Shown: one piece after another, positions 59,317-64,000 of the stretch
Layout: every line of letters begins with the position of its first letter
How positions within the stretch are numbered: position 1 is the first letter of the stretch
Assembly: GCA_947480335.1 (NCBI GenBank)
Contig: CANKCB010000001.1
Coordinates: forward strand, 124,001 to 188,000
DNA from: Gammaproteobacteria bacterium
GTDB lineage: Bacteria; Pseudomonadota; Gammaproteobacteria; Eutrophobiales; Eutrophobiaceae
Direction: 5' to 3'
Length of the DNA stretch: 64,000 nucleotides
Made by a program: the position numbers and the translations under genes
Notes under the pieces: generated by a model
Database searches by the model: none
Seen by the model: the letters and a program-made list of their open reading frames with translations, nothing else
What the model was told of the DNA's origin: nothing

Positions 59317-60891
59317 TTAGGATTTAAGCTGTTGTTTCAGGTGTTCGGACAGCCTCAAGCTGGTCGCGATCAGGGTCAGGGTAGGATTAGCGCAACCGGC
59401 TGTCGTGAAAACCGACGCCCCGGCCACAAACAGATTGGCGATCCCGTGGATTTTGCTGTCGGAATCAACCACACCCTGTTTGGGGTGATCATGCATACGA
59501 GTCGTGCCCATATGATGCCAGCCGCCGCTGAGAAACTCAGGCCATTCCTTGTCGGAAGTGTCTATCAGCCAGTCGAGCAGTTTGATTCGGCCGATACCGC
59601 TGCGACCGGTTTCGCGTGCCAGAATTTCACACGATTTACGGATCGAATATTTATCAATCTCCGAGAGCTGCCAGTTCAGTCTGGCCCGGGGCACTCCCAG
59701 TGCGTCCTTGTCTGTACCCAGACTCACACGGGATTCCCGGTTCGGTGATTGTTCGTGTCGGCAGGACAGCCGGAAAGTCTGCACGGTCGACAGTGCCGGC
59801 GCAGGCTTGGTTGTTACTGGTTTATCAGCCTGTTTAATCTCTGACTTGTCTGGTAGCGGTGGGTTGGCCGCGGGTTCATCGGAATAGCGCAGGATCACTT
59901 CAGCCGGAAACTCCTGGAACGTGCCTCTCGGACTTTCACCTACACCGCCTGGACTCAGGCTGACTGAACCGTTCAGTAACTGGTGCTCTCTTTGCATCGT
60001 CCGGGACAGTATCAACTCACCGCGTGAGCGGGTCTGACCGTAATTCAACAGGTACATTTTGAGCGGCCAGGGACGTTGCATCACCAGTTCCGCCACCGGC
60101 ATTTCCACATGTTCCATGAAATAACGCCCGACCAGATCGTGATCATTGCCAAGTCCGGCGGGGGCACGCTTATTGGATGCGAGTAACAGTCGTGCATTCT
60201 GAATCGAACCACAGGCCAGAATATAGTAACGCGCTTTTACTTGATGTTGCTTGCCCTCGATCGTGCGAAAGCTGACACCCTCTATCGAGTTGACGGATTC
60301 ATTGGATCGAATTTCGCTGACATTAGCATACGTGTACAAATGCACATTGCTGGCGTTCACGATCGCGTCGCGGTATTTGTTACCAAAGCGTGTGGGCGGA
60401 CTGAATTGCCACATCTTGGTTTGTACATTGTGCGGTGAATATGGCAGCCGGGTGATATCCGGATCCTGTTGTTCCCAGTAAGAGGGGTCATATTGATAAG
60501 GGCCTAGCTCGACCAGCTGTTGTGCCCGTTCATAATACGGATCAAGTTGTTTGCGCGTGATCGGCCAGCCACTGTGCGGTACCCAGGAACGTTTCTGGAA
60601 ATCCAGTGGATCCAGCGGCGCACAGAATCCGGCCCAGTGCCCGGTGGTGCCGCCAAAATAATGCAGTCGTGCCGCTTCAAGCGGATAGTAGGGTTTGCCG
60701 GTGATCTCGCCACGATACAAATCCTGCATCCTGGCTTCCAGATTGAAGCCACCACCCTCCAGCAAGATTACCTTTGCGGCGTGTTGTTGCCAGTCCAGCG
60801 CAATCGCGATGCCTGCAGCCCCGGCGCCGATAATACAGATGTCGCCTTCAATCAGACTGTTATCACTTAATTCACGCGCATCAATATGCAT
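59317..60891 (-). CDS. GMC-family FAD-dependent oxidoreductase
   Basis: 524 residues. FAD-binding motif IIGAGAAGIAIALDW near residue 20-34; substrate loop HYFGGTTGHWAGFC; active-site WHHMGTTRMH and NPTLTLIATSLRLS in the C-terminal domain supply the catalytic His and Asn. A charged/proline-rich insert (about 335-375, KPVTTKPAPAL) interrupts the middle. No export signal of its own; the next upstream gene encodes a Tat-signal partner. Substrate could be a sugar, alcohol or cell-wall derivative. Confidence 0.88.
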   Translation of the reverse strand: MHIDARELSDNSLIEGDICIIGAGAAGIAIALDWQQHAAKVILLEGGGFNLEARMQDLYRGEITGKPYYPLEAARLHYFGGTTGHWAGFCAPLDPLDFQKRSWVPHSGWPITRKQLDPYYERAQQLVELGPYQYDPSYWEQQDPDITRLPYSPHNVQTKMWQFSPPTRFGNKYRDAIVNASNVHLYTYANVSEIRSNESVNSIEGVSFRTIEGKQHQVKARYYILACGSIQNARLLLASNKRAPAGLGNDHDLVGRYFMEHVEMPVAELVMQRPWPLKMYLLNYGQTRSRGELILSRTMQREHQLLNGSVSLSPGGVGESPRGTFQEFPAEVILRYSDEPAANPPLPDKSEIKQADKPVTTKPAPALSTVQTFRLSCRHEQSPNRESRVSLGTDKDALGVPRARLNWQLSEIDKYSIRKSCEILARETGRSGIGRIKLLDWLIDTSDKEWPEFLSGGWHHMGTTRMHDHPKQGVVDSDSKIHGIANLFVAGASVFTTAGCANPTLTLIATSLRLSEHLKQQLKS

Positions 60892-60899
60892 GGTCAGAA

Positions 60900-61280
60900 T
60901 CAGGAATGCAGTAAGGAAAACAGGGCCGCCTGTCGTGCTTCAGTTCTCGACAGCATCCAGCCGTTCAGCAATATCGTTTCATCATTAGCAAAATCGCGCG
61001 CCACCTTTCGAGCAATCTGTTTAGACTCGTTATGTGTGTTGCTGGAACCTGCTTGTTGTCTGATCTTGGAGGATAGTGTCGTAATGCTGGCTTCGTGTGG
61101 GAACTGTTGCAGATAGCATTGTCCCAGTGCCACTATATATTCACGATCGCCGAGAAATGATAATAACTCCGGGCCTGCCAGCGTTGCAGGATCAAGTGTA
61201 GTCGTGCTGAAGCTCGCCAGCAGCGGCTGACTGACAGCCAATAATCCGGTGGTACTAATAAGAAAACGTCGTCTGTTCAT
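60900..61280 (-). CDS. Tat-exported small subunit of the GMC oxidoreductase
   Basis: 126 residues with a twin-arginine signal (MNRRRFLISTTGLLAVSQPL). It resembles the gluconate 2-dehydrogenase subunit 3 family, whose members carry their GMC partner through Tat by hitchhiking. Eight bases before the GMC gene; no cytochrome c subunit follows. Confidence 0.78.
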   Translation of the reverse strand: MNRRRFLISTTGLLAVSQPLLASFSTTTLDPATLAGPELLSFLGDREYIVALGQCYLQQFPHEASITTLSSKIRQQAGSSNTHNESKQIARKVARDFANDETILLNGWMLSRTEARQAALFSLLHS

Positions 61281-61490
61281 TGTCAGTCCATTATCGTTTA
61301 ATTGTTTAAGCGGTCAATGTTCTTTTACAGTGCCAACAACGAATGCGGGATATCATATCTCTTCATCAGGATAGGCAACTATCCATCGTACTATTTTGAT
61401 CAATTCAATATGATCTCTATGGAATGATATCATCAATCTACAGAGCTCTGTCATGTTCTACTCTCATCAAATCATCCGCTAGTTCTTTTG
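61281..61490. other. Intergenic stretch between cbbR 3' end and the GMC operon
   Basis: 210 bp, AT-rich. It holds the GMC operon promoter region. A 10-bp palindrome ATGATATCAT at 61424-61433 is the only evident motif. Confidence 0.35.
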
Positions 61491-62423
61491 TTACTTTCGT
61501 AACAGTTTGAGTAACCGGCTTTGACCAACAGTATTCACATATTCCAGAAATGTATTTGCTACAACCGATAAGCGCTTGGCCTTAAGATGCGCCAGATGCC
61601 AGTTGGTCTGAATCGGTAGCCTGCTGACCTTGAGCTCACCAAGCCCCTCTCGTCCGCCAAATGCCAGCGTATGACTCGATAGTATTGATGTGCCCAGGCC
61701 GGAGATAACGGCCTGCTTGATCGCCTCGTTACTTTCAATAGTCATTCGTATGTTCAGCGTAATTCCCTGCTTACGCATAAATTCCTCAATGGCATGACGT
61801 GTACCGGAACCTTTTTCACGCATAAGAAAGGGGTGCCTGGCAAATTCCTTCAGGCTTATTTGTCGAGATCTGCTCAAAGGATGATTCTGTGGAGCGATGG
61901 CAACCAAAGGGTTCGGTAAAAATTCGTGCAGGGCAATATGCTGATCCTTGGGGGGATGGCTGAATACATTGAAATCATCCTTCCCTTCCAGAAGTCGATC
62001 GATAATCTGTTCACGGTTAGCGACTTTCAATTCAATGTCGATGTCTGGATAACGGCGACAGAAATCACCAATCAGGTGAGGAATAAAATATTTAGATGTA
62101 GTGACCACGCCAAGTCGTAATTTGCCTGCCTTGAGCCCTTTTAGATCGGCAAGATGCATATCAAGGTTATCAAGTTTATCCAGTATTTCCCTTGCCGCAG
62201 CTATTACAGCATTCCCTGCCGCTGTGAATTTAAGCTTGCGACCGACCTGATCGTAAAGTGGTATACCGATAGAGTCTGATAGCTTCTTAAGTTGCATGGA
62301 AACCGTAGGTTGGGTTAGATACAAATTTTCAGAGGCGACTGTAATCGATCCATGTTCATAGACGGCCAGCAATATTTCCAGCTGTCGAAAGGTGCCAATG
62401 TAAGCGTGAAGTCGTGAAGCCAT
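61491..62423 (-). CDS. cbbR: CbbR-type LysR regulator
   Basis: 310-residue LysR regulator. Winged helix in residues 1-60 (FRQLEILLAVYEHGSITVAS, LYLTQPTVSMQLKKLS); effector domain from about 90 (LRLGVVTTSKYFIPHLIGDF) close to CbbR/CmpR, whose ligands are Calvin-cycle or photorespiratory metabolites and NADPH. Divergent from the small-membrane-protein/sbtA operon across a region with a long inverted repeat. Confidence 0.88.
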   Translation of the reverse strand: MASRLHAYIGTFRQLEILLAVYEHGSITVASENLYLTQPTVSMQLKKLSDSIGIPLYDQVGRKLKFTAAGNAVIAAAREILDKLDNLDMHLADLKGLKAGKLRLGVVTTSKYFIPHLIGDFCRRYPDIDIELKVANREQIIDRLLEGKDDFNVFSHPPKDQHIALHEFLPNPLVAIAPQNHPLSRSRQISLKEFARHPFLMREKGSGTRHAIEEFMRKQGITLNIRMTIESNEAIKQAVISGLGTSILSSHTLAFGGREGLGELKVSRLPIQTNWHLAHLKAKRLSVVANTFLEYVNTVGQSRLLKLLRK

Positions 62424-62434
62424 GAATTCTCAAC

Positions 62435-62486
62435 ACATAGATAAATATGTATACATTATATAAATATTATCTATTTTTATCTATGT
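62435..62486. promoter_or_regulatory. Inverted repeat operator for the CbbR/SbtA divergon
   Basis: ACATAGATAAA at 62435-62445 and its exact complement TTTATCTATGT at 62476-62486, 30 bp between; TATCTAT also occurs twice at 62468-62484. LysR dimers bind such paired half-sites between divergent genes. Confidence 0.7.
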
Positions 62487-62537
62487 ATATTTCCGTGCAT
62501 GATGACCTCCAGCCAGATTGTTACCAGGAGACATTTC

Positions 62538-62744
62538 ATGAATCAGTATTCGTTTGTGTTTGAATTGACAAATGCCGGCGTGCTGGCGGCTTGCGGAAGT
62601 TGGTTGTACATCGAAGCTTATGCCGGTCCCGGGTTGCTAATTGTCAGCGGTATTCTGTTTGGTTTGACCCTGGGCTTTCGAGTAAAACAGGTGCAGCTGG
62701 TGTTATTCCCGAATGGTCAAAGAATCGCTGAATCCATACAGTAG
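62538..62744 (+). CDS. Small two-helix membrane protein upstream of sbtA
   Basis: 68 residues from ATG 62538, chosen for the AGGAGA site; in-frame ATGs at 62499/62502 lack one. Two hydrophobic segments (about 8-26 and 29-47) with a short Gly/Pro turn and a basic-to-polar tail. It resembles no family I can name; it is not the PII-like SbtB. Its stop is 9 bp before sbtA, which has no ribosome binding site of its own, so it is likely translationally coupled. Confidence 0.75.
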   Translation: MNQYSFVFELTNAGVLAACGSWLYIEAYAGPGLLIVSGILFGLTLGFRVKQVQLVLFPNGQRIAESIQ

Positions 62745-62753
62745 CACCGTAAA

Positions 62754-63695
62754 ATGAAAATTGACGTGGTAATTGCATTTTTCATGTTGGGGTTGTTTGC
62801 CCGTCTGGTAAAGGCGCGCTTTGATTTCCCCCCAGCGCTTTATCAGTCAATCATTATTTTCCTGCTTATAAGCATTGGCCTGAAAGGCGGGATTGCGCTC
62901 AGTGCGCATAATAGCGACGGACTCTTGTTGCAGTCACTGGCCGTAATCACCATCGGTATTGTATTGCCGTTGATTGCATTTCCAGTACTACACAAAATAG
63001 GTGGTCTGGGTCGAGATGACGCGGCATCCATTGCCGCACATTATGGCTCCGTGAGTGTCGGCACCTACGCCGTTGCGATTACCTATCTGGATGCAAGGGG
63101 TATTACATTTGAACCTTACTTTCCTTTATTCGTTGCATTGCTTGAGGTCCCTGCTATTGCCGTAGGGATCTGTTTGGCCCGGAATCATAACCAGCGAGTT
63201 GAATTTCGAAAGGTACTGCATGAAGTCTTTTTCAATCAGGGTGTTTTGTTACTGGTAGGTGGGCTGATTATAGGTTGGCTGGCGGGTGAAGCTAACACCG
63301 CTAAAATCATGCCATTGTTTCGGGATCTGTTTCAGGGTGTGCTGGCGTTATTCCTGTTAAATATGGGCTTGGTGGCAGCAGAGAAGCTGGGGTCTATCAA
63401 ACAGTATGGTTCGTTTATTGCAAGTTTTGCCGTAGTCATGCCACTTACAGGTGCCATGGTCGGTGCGCTGACAGGTCATCTGCTGGGTCTATCTACTGGT
63501 GGAATAATCATGCTAGCGACTCTGGCATCAAGTGCATCTTACATTGCCGTCCCGGCAGCAATGGCTGTAGCCATTCCCGCGGCCAATCAGAGCATCTCTA
63601 TGACCGCCTCGCTGGCGATAACATTCCCATTTAATGTTTTGGTTGGCATCCCGCTGTACACGTCGTTGCTGACTACCGTCTTCAAATCAGCTTAA
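62754..63695 (+). CDS. sbtA: SbtA-type sodium-dependent bicarbonate transporter
   Basis: 313-residue inner-membrane transporter (PF05982, DUF897), about ten helices; cyanobacterial SbtA is about 370. Conserved halves include LLISIGLKGGIALS, SIAAHYGSVSVGTYAVAI and SSASYIAVPAAMAVAIP, whose Ser-rich loops bind bicarbonate/Na+. The cytoplasmic loop after TM5 (RNHNQRVEFRKVLHE) is shorter. Next to a CbbR gene, supporting a CO2-fixation role. Confidence 0.93.
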   Translation: MKIDVVIAFFMLGLFARLVKARFDFPPALYQSIIIFLLISIGLKGGIALSAHNSDGLLLQSLAVITIGIVLPLIAFPVLHKIGGLGRDDAASIAAHYGSVSVGTYAVAITYLDARGITFEPYFPLFVALLEVPAIAVGICLARNHNQRVEFRKVLHEVFFNQGVLLLVGGLIIGWLAGEANTAKIMPLFRDLFQGVLALFLLNMGLVAAEKLGSIKQYGSFIASFAVVMPLTGAMVGALTGHLLGLSTGGIIMLATLASSASYIAVPAAMAVAIPAANQSISMTASLAITFPFNVLVGIPLYTSLLTTVFKSA

Positions 63696-63712
63696 CTAAC
63701 CAGAGAAAATAG

Positions 63713-64000
63713 ATGATGAAACAAGCGATAAGCCCGGTCAGCATTATTATGGGATCACGTTCAGACTGGGAAACCATGAAGGCGGCCACTGAACCGCTGG
63801 TTTCACTGGATGTACCCTATACTGCACGAGTCGTTTCAGCCCATAGAACTCCTGCCCGCTTGTATGAGTTTGCAACACAAGCCCATCTGCATGGAGTCAA
63901 GGTTATCATTGCAGGAGCGGGTGGCTCAGCTCATCTGGCCGGTATGGCCGCCGCACTGACGCATCTTCCGGTTATTGCTGTCCCAGTGCAAAGTCGGCAC
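63713..64000 (+). CDS. purE: N5-carboxyaminoimidazole ribonucleotide mutase, 3' end cut
   Basis: First 96 codons of PurE class [29 protein letters not shown] and [18 protein letters not shown] are the family's active-site blocks. Start ATG 63713 or 63716. Converts the product of the bicarbonate-using PurK; it lies 17 bp after sbtA. Confidence 0.97.
   Translation, partial: MMKQAISPVSIIMGSRSDWETMKAATEPLVSLDVPYTARVVSAHRTPARLYEFATQAHLHGVKVIIAGAGGSAHLAGMAAALTHLPVIAVPVQSRH

Overview
The window looks like a free-living or symbiotic gammaproteobacterium that is probably a chemoautotroph. Gammaproteobacterial synteny is clear: leuS-lptE-holA-proA-nadD-rsfS-rlmH in one direction, rpmB-rpmG, rsmD-coaD-yfhL, and a complete gsp operon. 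Autotrophy is suggested by a CbbR-type LysR regulator divergent from an SbtA-type bicarbonate transporter. It is also suggested by a pyrophosphate-dependent phosphofructokinase beside a proton-pumping pyrophosphatase, a pairing known from methanotrophs and sulfur-oxidising symbionts. No RuBisCO, sulfur-oxidation or methane-oxidation gene is present, so the lifestyle remains an inference and I do not name a genus.

Layout. 1-0.97 kb: partial BepA-like M48 protease. 1.1-4.5 kb: pfp and hppA. 4.5-7.9 kb: aspartoacylase-like protein, RimK, RimB-like protease and Maf on the minus strand, punctuated by an unusual short repeat (GTGAGGAGTGAGG type). 8.0-15.6 kb: housekeeping cluster rlmH, rsfS, nadD, proA, holA, lptE, leuS, then a ComEA-like protein. 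15.8 kb: decayed outer-membrane protein tail. 16.2-19.4 kb: phoB, phoR, pstS. 19.6-30.9 kb: twelve-gene type II secretion operon gspCDEFGHIJKLMN. 31.3-35.9 kb: outer-membrane and envelope genes (TonB-dependent receptor, LpxR-like deacylase, small secreted protein, TPR protein). 36.3-46.0 kb: pstC, pstA, pstB, phoU, ppk1, ppx/gppA, sixA. 46.0-53.6 kb: methyltransferase, paired M16 peptidases, rsmD, coaD, ferredoxin, ggt, mutM. 53.6-57.3 kb: four-gene Gld-like ABC transporter operon. 57.6-59.2 kb: desaturase, rpmG, rpmB. 59.3-61.3 kb: GMC oxidoreductase with a Tat-signal small subunit. 61.5-64 kb: cbbR, a small membrane protein gene, sbtA, and the start of purE.

How it fits together. About 30 kb is devoted to phosphate: sensing (PhoBR, PhoU), high-affinity uptake (PstSCAB), polyphosphate synthesis and breakdown (Ppk1, Ppx), and, lying between pstS and pstCAB, a whole type II secretion system plus envelope genes. 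I find 11-bp-periodic Pho-box-like sites upstream of pstS, the TonB receptor, the LpxR-like/secreted-protein divergon and the TPR gene. This suggests the block is one phosphate-starvation island that couples uptake, secretion and outer-membrane remodelling. The PPi-PFK and H+-PPase at the left edge add pyrophosphate recycling to the same theme.

I saw no tRNA, rRNA, CRISPR array, insertion sequence, integrase or phage gene. The mobile-like signals are the GTGAGGAG repeat pairs at 4.5-7.3 kb and the outer-membrane protein remnant.
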